A DNA stretch of 12,525 bases from Actinomycetes bacterium. GTDB lineage: Bacteria > Actinomycetota > Actinomycetes > Actinomycetales > Cellulomonadaceae. The notes beneath the pieces were generated by a model that searched no databases, was not told the DNA's origin, and worked only from the letters and a program-made list of their open reading frames with translations. Numbering within the stretch: the first letter of the stretch is position 1; every line of letters begins with the position of its first letter. Shown here in pieces: positions 1 to 12,323 of this stretch. The stretch is from NCBI GenBank assembly GCA_023401045.1, contig JAEXEM010000384.1, positions 1 through 12,525 of the forward strand, written 5' to 3'. The translations under genes were made by a program, and so were the position numbers.

Positions 1-2141
1 AAGTTCCCCTGGGCCTGCTGGACGCCGAGCTCGCGCAGCGCCTGCAGGTCGCCCGCCGACTCGACGCCCTCGGCGACGACGTCGAGCCCGTGGTGCTCGG
101 CGAGCGCGACGATCGCGCGCACCGGGCCCGCGCCGCGCGGCGTGCGGACCTCCCGGACGAACGAGCGGTCGATCTTCAGCACGTCGACCGGGAGCCGCGC
201 GAGCCGTGCGAGCGAGCTGAACCCCGTGCCGAAGTCGTCGAGCGCGATCCGCACGCCCCGTGCCCGCAGCTCGGAGAGCAGCGGCACGGCCGCGGCGGTG
301 CGCAGCATCGTGCTCTCGGTGATCTCGATCGTCAGGTGCTCCCACGGGCCGCCGCCCCACGCCTCCTCGATGTGCTCGAGGACCCCGGGCTCGTGCAGCT
401 CGCGCGCCGAGAGGTTGACCGCGACGGGCATGTGGTGACGGTCGAGGGCGCGTCGCGCCTGGCGGAGCATCGAGCGGCCGATCGGCACGATGAGCCCGGT
501 GTGCTCGGCCGTCTCCATCCAGTGCTGGGGGAGGACGAACGTGTCGCCCTCGTGCCAGCGCGCCAGCGCCTCGAGCCCGACGACCTCGAGCGTCCCGGTG
601 TCGACGATCGGCTGGAAGTACGCCGTGATGCGGTCCTCCGCGACCGCGCGCTCGAGCGCGTCGCGCAGCCGGCGCGAGTCCTCCGCCCGGGCCCGCAGCG
701 CCGGGTCGAACAGCCGCAGGCCGGTGCCGTTGCGCTTGGCCTCGAGCATCGCGACGTCGGCGTGCCGCAGCAGGGCCGGCGGGTCGACGACGTCGCTCGG
801 GTCCCACGTCGCGACGCCGCACGTGAGGCGCGGACCGGCGGTCGACCCCACGCGCTGCTCGAAGTCGCTGCGCAGGCGGCGCGCGAGGTCGGAGACGACC
901 TCGTCCGAGCTCACGCGGGCGAGCACGAGCGCGAACTCGTCACCGGCCAGCCGTGCCACGTAGGTGTCGTCGTCCGTCCAGGTACGCAGGAGCTGCCCCG
1001 TCCGGCGCAGCAGGTCGTCCCCGGCGTGGTGGCCCTCGCGGTCGTTGACGTCCTTGAACCCGTCGATGTCGCAGTAGACGACGGCGACGCGGGTGCGCTC
1101 GACCGCGGCGCGCTCGAGCACCTCGAGGAGGTGCTGGTCGAGGGACCGCCGGTTCGGCAGACCCGTGAGCGCGTCGGTGACGGCCGCCTGGGAGAGCCGG
1201 TCGGCGAGCGCGTACCGCTCGGCGGCGGTGGAGACGACGAGGGCGACGTCGACGAGGAAGGCGCGCTCGTGGGGGGCGAGCGTGTCGGGGGCGTCGACGA
1301 AGAGCTCGGCGACGAAGCGCCCGCGCTGCATGGGGCGCAACGACGCCTCCACGCTCGGGTCGGCGAGCACCTCGCGCGCGGCGTCGCGCGCGTGCAGCAG
1401 GAGCGTGTCCGCGTCGCGCGTGAACCACGCCGTGTTCGTCACGGCGGCGAGCGCGTCGCGCATCTGCTCGCGGCGCCGGGCGGTCAGCTGCGCACGACGC
1501 AGCCGGAGGAACGCCAGCGTCTCGAGCCCGACGGCGAACGGGATCGGCCACAGGTCGGTGAGCGTCCGGGCGGGGTGGCCCGCGGGAAGCACGACCCCGC
1601 ACGTGAGCATCGACAGGGAGGTGGTGCCGGCTGCGACGAACGCCCAGCCGGACGTGCGCAGGCGCACCCGGCCGAGCGCGACCGTGACGTACGTGAGGAC
1701 GATCGCGAGGAGGACGAACACGAGCAGGTCGCTCGCTGACGTTCCCGTGAGGACCGGCCAGGGCGGCCCGGGTGTGTCCCGGGCCCAGAGCGCCGCGCGC
1801 GCGACGAGGACGACGACGGCCGCAGCGACCCACGGGCGCAGCGGGGGGCCGCCCCCTCCGAGGTGCCGCGTGGCCGGCAGGCAGAGCACGACGACCGCGC
1901 CGACGAGCTGGGCGTGGAGGAAGGCGGCCCAGGGGAGGAGAGGGCCGTCGCCCACGGCGCCGTGGACGCCTCCGACGAGGAGCAGGGCAGCCATCGCGAG
2001 GGAGAGCGTGAGCGACCACGCCGAGCCCTCCGAGCGGAGGGAGCCTCGCCACCACACCCAGTGCAGCACGCAGAATCCGCCCACGAGGCCGGCGGCCAGG
2101 AACTGCAGGACGGTGGTCCACAGCTGGACGTCGTCGAGCAC
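1..2141 (-). CDS. 7-TM GGDEF-EAL cyclic-di-GMP turnover protein (C-terminus cut by window edge)
   Basis: Integral membrane protein predicted to make and/or degrade cyclic di-GMP. Translating the minus strand from GTG 2141 gives 713 codons with no stop. About seven hydrophobic helices lie in residues 7-215, followed by a helical, possibly GAF-like linker (220-310). A GGDEF domain (about 320-480) starts at TDALTGLPNRR and carries CDIDGFKDVND and, at 399-403, AGDEF instead of GGDEF. The RxxD inhibitory site expected just upstream is absent (acidic DDD there). The EAL domain (about 500 onward) keeps E524 of EAL, NLSA, EITE (606), DDFGTG (635), LKIDRSF and AEGVE (691), so the phosphodiesterase residues look intact. 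It ends at the window edge in AQGN, close to the normal domain end. The start is uncertain: ATG 2183 and ATG 2174 are in frame, but the extra codons include GAT and ATA, which are rare in these genes, and no start has a clear ribosome binding site. It is divergent from the pyr operon, with no evident functional link. Confidence 0.88.
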   Translation of the reverse strand, partial: MLDDVQLWTTVLQFLAAGLVGGFCVLHWVWWRGSLRSEGSAWSLTLSLAMAALLLVGGVHGAVGDGPLLPWAAFLHAQLVGAVVVLCLPATRHLGGGGPPLRPWVAAAVVVLVARAALWARDTPGPPWPVLTGTSASDLLVFVLLAIVLTYVTVALGRVRLRTSGWAFVAAGTTSLSMLTCGVVLPAGHPARTLTDLWPIPFAVGLETLAFLRLRRAQLTARRREQMRDALAAVTNTAWFTRDADTLLLHARDAAREVLADPSVEASLRPMQRGRFVAELFVDAPDTLAPHERAFLVDVALVVSTAAERYALADRLSQAAVTDALTGLPNRRSLDQHLLEVLERAAVERTRVAVVYCDIDGFKDVNDREGHHAGDDLLRRTGQLLRTWTDDDTYVARLAGDEFALVLARVSSDEVVSDLARRLRSDFEQRVGSTAGPRLTCGVATWDPSDVVDPPALLRHADVAMLEAKRNGTGLRLFDPALRARAEDSRRLRDALERAVAEDRITAYFQPIVDTGTLEVVGLEALARWHEGDTFVLPQHWMETAEHTGLIVPIGRSMLRQARRALDRHHMPVAVNLSARELHEPGVLEHIEEAWGGGPWEHLTIEITESTMLRTAAAVPLLSELRARGVRIALDDFGTGFSSLARLARLPVDVLKIDRSFVREVRTPRGAGPVRAIVALAEHHGLDVVAEGVESAGDLQALRELGVQQAQGN

Positions 2142-2281
2142 GACCGGTATATCGGCGCACGTCGGGCGCACCATGAACGGCATCCGGGTGACGGGCGGGT
2201 GACGACAGCGTGCGGGACGCGGGGAGCTCGGCGTGCCGTGCGTCACGCCGGGTCGTGCGCGCCCGCGCGGACGTGCGGCGG

Positions 2282-2287
2282 TACTGT
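2282..2287 (+). promoter_or_regulatory. Candidate -10 element of the pyr operon promoter
   Basis: TACTGT fits the actinobacterial TAnnnT -10 pattern and is one of few such hexamers in the 201-bp divergent intergenic region. Transcription would begin near 2293-2295 and give a leader of about 50 nt that contains the PyrR-binding hairpin and the pyrR ribosome binding site. I see no good -35 box at 16-19 bp upstream, so this is an inference from position and hexamer only. Confidence 0.4.
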
Positions 2288-2309
2288 GGCACCGAGCACC
2301 TGCCTTTAA

Positions 2310-3960
<1,651 letters not shown>

Positions 3961-3964
<4 letters not shown>

Positions 3965-5262
3965 CGAGGTATCTGCTCACCGGGGCGCGGCCGCTCGGGG
4001 GCGACCCGACGGACGTGCTCGTGGCCGACGGCGTCGTCGCCGCGATCGGCGCGGAGGCCCGCGACGGTGCGGCGCAGGTCGTCGAGGCCGACGGCCTCGT
4101 CCTGCTGCCCGGGCTCGTCGACCTCCACACCCACCTGCGCGAGCCCGGCCGCGAGGACGCCGAGACGGTGCGCTCGGGCACCCGCGCGGCCGCCCTCGGC
4201 GGGTTCACCGCCGTCCACGCGATGGCCAACACGACGCCGGTGCAGGACACCGCGGGTGTCGTCGAGCAGGTCTGGCGCCTCGGCCGCGAGGCCGGCTGGT
4301 GCGACGTCCACCCGGTCGGTGCGGTCACCGTCGGGCTCGAGGGGGAGCGGCTCGCCGAGCTCCAGGCCATGGCCCGCTCCGCCGCCGCCGTGCGGGTGTT
4401 CTCCGACGACGGCCGCTGCGTGCACGACCCGGTCGTCATGCGCCGCGCGCTCGAGTACGTCAAGGCGTTCGACGGCGTCGTCGCCCAGCACGCGCAGGAG
4501 CCACGGCTCACCGAGGGCTCCCAGATGCACGAGGGCGTCGTCTCGGCCGAGCTCGGCCTCGCCGGCTGGCCCGCCGTCGCGGAGGAGGCGATCGTCGCCC
4601 GCGACGTGCTGCTCGCCGAGCACGTCGGGTCCCGCCTGCACGTCCTGCACCTGTCGACCGCGGGCTCGGTGGAGATCGTCCGGTGGGCCAAGGCCCGCGG
4701 CATCGACGTCACCGCGGAGGTCACGCCCCACCACCTCGTCCTCACCGACGAGCTCGTGCGCGGCTACGACACGCGGTACAAGGTCAACCCGCCGCTGCGC
4801 ACGGCCGAGGACGTCGAGGCGGTCCGCGCCGGGCTCGAGGACGGCACGATCGACACCGTCGGCACCGACCACGCACCGCACGCGCGCGAGGACAAGGACT
4901 GCGAGTGGGCCGCCGCGGCCTTCGGCATGACGGGCCTGGAGACCGCGCTGTCGGTCGTGCAGGCCGTCATGGTCGACACCGGCCGGTTCACCTGGGCGGA
5001 CGTCGCGCGCGTCATGTCGACCGCACCGGCACGCATCGGCCGCGTCGCGGGCCAGGGCCGTCCCGTCGCGGTCGGTGAGCCGGCCAACCTCACGCTCGTC
5101 GACCCTGCCGCGCGCCGGCTCGTCGTGCCCGAGGAGCAGGCGACCGCGAGCGTCAACTCGCCGTTCGCCGGCCAGGAGCTGCCCGGGGCCGTCGTCGCGA
5201 CGTTCCTGCGGGGCCGTCCCACGGTGCTCGAGGGCGCGCTCGTCGAGGCGGTGGGCGTCTGA
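3961..5262 (+). CDS. pyrC: Dihydroorotase (type I)
   Basis: Zinc amidohydrolase, 433 residues, that cyclises N-carbamoyl-aspartate to dihydroorotate. The metal site [10 protein letters not shown] gives H56 and H58 with substrate-binding R60. FSDDG (147-151) supplies the aspartate that bridges metals in type I enzymes, AQHAQE gives H177, HVLHLST gives H230, and GTDHAPH gives catalytic D303. NPPLR (276-280) is also typical. Length and the aspartate in place of a carboxylated lysine place it in type I, the class found in actinobacteria and Bacillus, not the shorter E. coli type. GTG 3961 is the start: it overlaps the pyrB stop in GTGA, lies after a GAAGG box, and the encoded [11 protein letters not shown] begins the family fold at once. 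Some type I enzymes associate with PyrB; that cannot be judged here. Confidence 0.96.
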
Positions 5263-5804
5263 TGCCGCTCTGGCTCTCGACGACGATCCTCGCCGCCGTC
5301 GCCCTGGTCGCGCTGTGGGGCATGTGGCGCGGCTGGCAGGCGCGCGACCGGCGCACCACCGCCCTCGTGCCCACCGTCCCCGCCGTCCCCGAGGACGTGT
5401 CGACGCCCGAGGACGCGGTCGAGGCGACCTACGTCTCCTCGACCCGCTCCGGCGACTGGCTCGAGCGGGTCGTCGCCCACGGCCTCGGCCTGCGCACGGC
5501 GGCGCTCGTCAGCGTGCACCCGACCGGCGTGCTCGTCGCCCGTGCCAAGGCACCGGACGTCTGGGTGCCCGCCGACGCGCTGCGCGCCGTCGGCACCTCG
5601 AGCGGGCAGGCCGGCAAGTTCGTCGGCCGCGACGAGCTCGTCGTCCTCACCTGGGTCCCCGACGCCTCGACCGGCGTCGCCCTCGACACCGCGCTCCTGG
5701 TGCGCCACGACGCCGAGCGGCCCGCGCTGCTCGCCGCCGCCGGCGCGCTCGTGGCGCCCACCGACACCGACAGTGCGCCGCCGGCGCAGGAGGAGCAGCC
5801 ATGA
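5262..5804 (+). CDS. One-helix membrane protein with PH-like cytoplasmic domain, conserved position in pyr operon
   Basis: A 180-residue protein with one N-terminal hydrophobic helix (about 5-23, [18 protein letters not shown]), a positive patch ([10 protein letters not shown], favouring a cytoplasmic C-terminus) and a soluble region of about 110 residues. That region has alternating beta-like stretches ([46 protein letters not shown]) of the kind seen in bacterial PH-like domains. The last about 15 residues are disordered and rich in P, D, E and Q. No catalytic motif is visible. A membrane protein of this kind sits between pyrC and carA in other actinobacteria, for example Rv1382 of M. tuberculosis. 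That comparison is from memory, not a search. Both ends overlap neighbours (TGATG with pyrC, ATGA with carA), so it is made together with the pathway enzymes. Function unknown: membrane docking of the enzymes or a transport-related role are guesses. Confidence 0.85.
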   Translation: MPLWLSTTILAAVALVALWGMWRGWQARDRRTTALVPTVPAVPEDVSTPEDAVEATYVSSTRSGDWLERVVAHGLGLRTAALVSVHPTGVLVARAKAPDVWVPADALRAVGTSSGQAGKFVGRDELVVLTWVPDASTGVALDTALLVRHDAERPALLAAAGALVAPTDTDSAPPAQEEQP

Positions 5805-7020
5805 GCGACGCGATCCTCGTCCTCGAGGACGGCCGCACGTTCACCGGGCAGGCCTACGGGGCCCTCGGTCGGACCCTCGGCGAGATCGTCTTCAACACCG
5901 GGATGACCGGGTACCAGGAGACGCTCACCGACCCGTCGTACCACCGCCAGATCGTCGTCATGACGGCCCCCCACATCGGGAACACCGGCGTCAACGACGA
6001 GGACCCCGAGTCCCGTCGTATCTGGGTCGCCGGCTTCGTCGTGCGCGACCCCGCGCGCCGCCCGTCGAGCTGGCGCTCGCGTCGCTCGCTCGACGACGAG
6101 CTCACCGAGCAGGGCGTCGTCGGGATCAGCGGCATCGACACCCGTGCCCTCACGCGGCACCTGCGCGAGCGCGGCGTCATGCGCGCCGGCATCTTCTCGG
6201 GCGACGCGCTGCGCCGCCCCGAGGGGGAGCGCAGGCCGGTCGACGAGCTCGTCGACGAGGTGCTCGCGGCGCCCGCCATGGCGGGCGCCGACCTCGCCGG
6301 CGAGGTGAGCGTCGACGCGGCGTACGTCGTGCCCGCCCTCGGGCCGGACGGTGCCCCGCTCGACGAGCCGGTCGCGCGCGTCGCGGCGCTCGACCTCGGG
6401 ATCAAGTCGATGACGCCGCAGCGGCTCGCTGAGCGCGGTGTCGAGGTCCACGTGCTGCCCGCGACCTCGCGCATCGACGAGGTGCTCGCGGTCGGCCCGG
6501 ACGGCGTCTTCTTCTCCAACGGTCCCGGCGACCCGGCCGCGGCGCGGCACGAGATCGACGTGCTGCGCGGCGTGCTCGACCGCAAGATCCCGTTCTTCGG
6601 CATCTGCTACGGCAACCAGCTCTTCGGCCGGGCCCTCGGGTTCGGGACGTACAAGCTGCAGTACGGGCACCGCGGGGTCAACCAGCCGGTGATGGACCGC
6701 ACGACCGGGAAGGTCGAGATCACGGCCCACAACCACGGCTTCGCGGTCGACGCGCCGCTCGACGCCGAGACGGTCGCACCGTTCGACGGCGGCCGCTACG
6801 GCCGCGTGCGGGTCTCGCACGTCGACCTCAACGACGACGTCGTCGAGGGCCTCGAGGCGCTCGACCTGCCGGCGTTCTCCGTGCAGTACCACCCCGAGGC
6901 GGCGGCCGGCCCGCACGACGCGGCCTACCTGTTCGACCGCTTCCTCGACCTCATGACCTCCCACCGCGACGGCGCCGGCACGACCGGCGGCACCGCGACG
7001 AACGAGAAGGGCGCCGCCTG

Positions 7021-7021
<1 letters not shown>
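5801..7021 (+). CDS. carA: Carbamoyl-phosphate synthase small subunit (glutaminase)
   Basis: Releases ammonia from glutamine and passes it to CarB. 406 residues. The N-terminal CPSase small-chain domain (about 1-145) has [14 protein letters not shown] and [10 protein letters not shown]. The class I glutamine amidotransferase domain (about 193-385) carries the catalytic cysteine C269 in FFGICYGNQ and H364/E366 in QYHPEA, so the triad is complete. The GICYGNQ nucleophile motif has Asn where E. coli has His (GICLGHQ), a variation I associate with actinobacterial CarA. The last about 20 residues are Gly/Thr-rich and probably flexible. ATG 5801 overlaps the previous stop in ATGA and follows a strong AGGAGGAG at 5788-5795, the best ribosome binding site inside the operon, which may allow extra initiation here. 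Carbamoyl phosphate also feeds arginine synthesis. Confidence 0.96.
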
Positions 7022-10349
<3,328 letters not shown>

Positions 10350-10353
<4 letters not shown>

Positions 10354-11201
10354 GCGGGCCGCGCCCCTTCGGGGCGCGGCTCGTCGAGGCGATGGACGCG
10401 CACGGTCCGCTGTGCGTCGGCATCGACCCGCACGCCTCGCTGCTCGCCGCGTGGGGCCTGCCGGACGACGCGACGGGGCTGCGGGAGTTCTCGCTGCGTG
10501 TCCTCGACGCCGTCGGTGGGCGGGTCGCCGCGGTCAAGCCGCAGGCCGCGTTCTTCGAGCGGCACGGGTCGGCCGGCGTGGCGGTGCTCGAGGAGGTCGT
10601 CGCCGCGGGGCGCGAGACCGGCACGCTCGTCGTCGTCGACGCCAAGCGCGGGGACATCGGCTCGACGATGTCCGCGTACGCCGAGGCGTTCCTGCGCGAC
10701 GGGTCGCCGCTGGCCGGCGACGCCCTCACGGTCTCCCCGTACCTCGGCGCCGGCGCCCTCGACCCGGCCGTCGAGCTCGCGGCGGCCACCGGGCGGGGCC
10801 TGTTCGTCCTGTGCCTCACGTCGAACCCCGAGGGCCGGACCGTGCAGCACGCGCGCGGCGCCGACGGCACCTCCGTCGCGGCGTCGGTGGCGGCGCGGGC
10901 CGCGGACCTCAACGCCGGTGCCGCACCGATGGGGTCGGTCGGCCTCGTCGTCGGTGCGACGATCGGCGGCGCGGCACGGGAAACCGGTGTCGACCTCGTC
11001 GCCGTCAACGGACCGCTCCTCGCACCAGGTGTCGGCGCGCAGGGCGCGGGGCCGGCCGAGCTCGCCGACGTCTTCGGCGACGCGCGGCGGCAGGTCCTCG
11101 CGTCGTCGTCGCGCGCGGTGCTCGCGTCCGGGCCGGACGTCGACGGTCTGCGCCGCGCGGCGGCCGTCGCGGCGCAGGAGGCCGCTGACGCGTTGAGGTG
11201 A
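10350..11201 (+). CDS. pyrF: Orotidine 5'-phosphate decarboxylase (type 2)
   Basis: Catalyses the last step, OMP to UMP. 283 residues, the longer type 2 (mycobacterial/myxobacterial) class instead of the about 230-residue E. coli class. The catalytic signature [10 protein letters not shown] is at 97-106 with K99 and D102. LCVGIDPH (21-28) and VKPQAAFFE (62-70) supply the substrate-binding aspartate and lysine. VGLVVGAT and the C-terminal [10 protein letters not shown] region belong to the phosphate end of the barrel. GTG 10350 is chosen because it overlaps the carB stop in GTGA and because [23 protein letters not shown] starts only five residues later, as in relatives. There is no convincing ribosome binding site before it, so translation probably depends on coupling to carB. 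A very strong hairpin covers codons 2-12. Last gene of the operon. Confidence 0.95.
10354..10384 (+). repeat. Strong inverted repeat over the carB-pyrF junction
   Basis: GCCGCGCCCC (10358-10367) and GGGGCGCGGC (10371-10380) are perfect complements around a TTC loop, a 10-bp all-GC stem. Allowing two G-U pairs it extends to 14 bp (10354-10384). It begins one base after the carB stop codon, inside the first codons of pyrF. There is no T-run, so it is not a classical terminator. It could slow or gate pyrF translation or mark an mRNA processing point; the effect is inference. Part of it is forced by the conserved GPRPFGARL peptide in GC-rich codons. Confidence 0.6.
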
Positions 11202-11261
11202 CGGCGCCGAGGTGACGGTGCGGTACGTCACCTGTGCCCATGGCACGGGTGGCGCACCCGT
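11195..11261 (+). terminator. Inverted-repeat cluster ending the pyr operon
   Basis: Nine bases after the pyrF stop, AGGTGACG (11210-11217) and CGTCACCT (11226-11233) form a perfect 8-bp stem with an 8-nt loop. Two further perfect stems follow: GTGCC/GGCAC (11234-11246) and ACGGGTG/CACCCGT (11245-11261, triloop GCG); they overlap by two bases and so compete. GAGGTGACGG occurs twice (11195-11204, over the pyrF stop, and 11209-11218), so the CGTCACCT arm could also pair with the first copy. No T-tract follows any stem, as is common for actinobacterial terminators. Called a terminator from position and structure. Confidence 0.5.
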
Positions 11262-11360
11262 CCCACCGACAGTGATGCGCCCCTTCATGGCGTGCACCGC
11301 CGTGACGTGCAGGTCCTGTGGAGGTCACCCCGGCCCCGCACGGCGAGGACGGGCGATTCG

Positions 11361-11366
11361 TACCAT
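11361..11366 (+). promoter_or_regulatory. Leaderless-type -10 element for the GNAT gene
   Basis: TACCAT (TAnnnT) is followed by exactly six bases and then ATG 11373. In actinobacteria this spacing puts the transcription start on the A of the start codon, giving a leaderless mRNA. That agrees with the absence of a ribosome binding site before the gene and with the hairpins just upstream that would isolate it from pyrF. No clear -35 box. Confidence 0.5.
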
Positions 11367-11372
11367 CATCGG

Positions 11373-12143
11373 ATGACTCATCCGGAGCACGAGGTCAGGG
11401 CTGTCGTCGCCGCGTACGCGGACGCGTTCGCAGCGGTCGCTGCCGTCACCACGGGACGCACCCGCCGCGGTCGGTGCGGCACCGTGCTCGCCGTCACCGG
11501 GGCACCGGTGGCCGCTCTCAACGTCGTCGTCAGCCCGGCGCGGGAGCCCGACGTCGAGGAGATCGTCGAGTTCGCCGCGGGGGAGAGCCCGTGGGGCGTC
11601 CCGTGGAGCGTCCACGTACGGGGCAGCGGGGAGGACGTCGTCGCGGCGGCACCCGCGTTCGGCCTGACCGTCGCCGACCGGATACCGCTCATGGTCCGCC
11701 CTGGCACCGCCCTGCCGCCTCAGGAGCCGTCGCGGACCGGCCTGCGGGTCCGCGACGTGGGTGCCGAGGAGCTCGAGCGCTGGGGGAGGACGCTTGCCGC
11801 CGGGTTCGGCGCACCGTACGAGGTGCTCCGCGTGCTCACCGCGCCGGGGATCGCCTCGGCCCCGGGGGTGACGTGCTACCTGGCCGAGGTGGACGGTGTC
11901 CCGGTGGCCACGGGGATGGCCGTGAGGTCGGGCGACCTCACGGGGCTGTTCAACGTCGCGACGCTGCCGGAGCACCGGCGACTGGGGCACGGGAGGGCCG
12001 TCACCGCCGCGATGCTGCGGGCGGCGGACGACGCCGGCGCACCCGTCGCGTACCTCGGTGCGTCCGCGGCGGGGGAGAGCGTCTACCGGTCGCTCGGGTT
12101 CCGCACGGTCGAGCACCTCACGGTCCTCACGGCCTCGGTGTAG
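11373..12143 (+). CDS. GNAT family N-acetyltransferase
   Basis: A 256-residue cytoplasmic protein predicted to move an acetyl group from acetyl-CoA to an unknown amine substrate. The C-terminal half (about 122-256) is a full GNAT domain: LRVRDVGAEELERWGRTLAAGF (first strand and helices), TCYLAEVDGVPVATGMAVRSGDLTGLFNVATLPEHRRLGHGRA with the acetyl-CoA loop RRLGHGRA at 202-209, and AYLGASAAGESVYRSLGFRTVE as the closing strand-helix-strand. The N-terminal half (about 1-115) lacks the acetyl-CoA loop but has strand/helix spacing suggesting a degenerate second GNAT-like unit; this is inference. ATG 11373 is preferred over the in-frame GTG 11292 because TACCAT lies six bases upstream and no ribosome binding site serves either codon. 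Separated from pyrF by 171 bases with terminator-like repeats, so it is probably its own transcription unit. Substrate not predictable. Confidence 0.85.
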   Translation: MTHPEHEVRAVVAAYADAFAAVAAVTTGRTRRGRCGTVLAVTGAPVAALNVVVSPAREPDVEEIVEFAAGESPWGVPWSVHVRGSGEDVVAAAPAFGLTVADRIPLMVRPGTALPPQEPSRTGLRVRDVGAEELERWGRTLAAGFGAPYEVLRVLTAPGIASAPGVTCYLAEVDGVPVATGMAVRSGDLTGLFNVATLPEHRRLGHGRAVTAAMLRAADDAGAPVAYLGASAAGESVYRSLGFRTVEHLTVLTASV

Positions 12144-12165
12144 CGCCGCATGGTCGAGCACACCC

Positions 12166-12198
12166 CGCCCAGGTGCGTCCGTCGGGGGCACCTGGGCG
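12166..12198 (+). terminator. Hairpin terminator after the GNAT gene
   Basis: CGCCCAGGTGC (12166-12176) and GCACCTGGGCG (12188-12198) are perfect 11-bp complements around an 11-nt loop, starting 22 bases after the stop codon. No T-run follows. Stem quality and position fit an actinobacterial U-less terminator. Confidence 0.6.
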
Positions 12199-12220
12199 CC
12201 GCCGACCACCTCGACGCCTG

Positions 12221-12226
12221 TACGAT
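12221..12226 (+). promoter_or_regulatory. Promoter-like -10 element upstream of the right-hand gene
   Basis: TACGAT (TAnnnT), preceded by TG and followed by the AT-richer stretch AACGGAACC, stands out from the surrounding GC-rich spacer. If used, RNA would start near 12233 and run through the hairpin at 12264-12283. No convincing -35 box, so this remains a candidate. Confidence 0.35.
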
Positions 12227-12263
12227 AACGGAACCTTGCGCCCATCGTGCGCCCACAACGACG

Positions 12264-12283
12264 ACGCCGCCTCACGGCGGCGT
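12264..12283 (+). repeat. Perfect 8-bp hairpin between promoter-like elements
   Basis: ACGCCGCC (12264-12271) and GGCGGCGT (12276-12283) are exact complements with a TCAC tetraloop. It lies about 40 bases after the TACGAT element and 40 bases before the start codon at 12324. It could be a terminator for a short transcript or a leader structure; no T-run follows. Confidence 0.45.
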
Positions 12284-12311
12284 GGCCCGGACGGCCGGGA
12301 GCCACCGCGGC

Positions 12312-12317
12312 TAGGGT
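12312..12317 (+). promoter_or_regulatory. Leaderless-type -10 element for the right-edge gene
   Basis: TAGGGT (TAnnnT) is followed by six bases and then GTG 12324, the same spacing as in front of the GNAT gene. This is the arrangement typical of leaderless actinobacterial genes and supports GTG 12324 as the start. No clear -35 box. Confidence 0.5.
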
Positions 12318-12323
12318 GCCCGG

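Noticed and set aside
90..1739. A 549-codon plus-strand open frame across the GGDEF-EAL gene
   Set aside because: The translation is Arg/Ala/Asp-rich without domains, and the minus-strand frame carries all GGDEF and EAL motifs.
1740..1800. An apparent frameshift in the GGDEF-EAL gene between the fourth and fifth membrane helices
   Set aside because: It came from misjoining codons across the GCGCGCGC run. On rereading, one frame runs continuously from 2141 to 1.
11005..11328. A minus-strand open frame covering the pyrF end and the following spacer
   Set aside because: It mostly overlaps pyrF antisense, is Arg/Pro-rich, and has no start signal or domain. The spacer is better explained by hairpins and a promoter.
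11292..11372. GTG 11292 as the start of the GNAT gene
   Set aside because: There is no ribosome binding site, the extra 27 residues do not look like a domain, and the TACCAT element with ATG 11373 explains the start better.
12144..12323. Signs of an integration site next to the recombinase-like gene
   Set aside because: There is no tRNA, no direct repeat pair and no shift in base composition within the window. The inverted repeats there look like terminator or leader hairpins.
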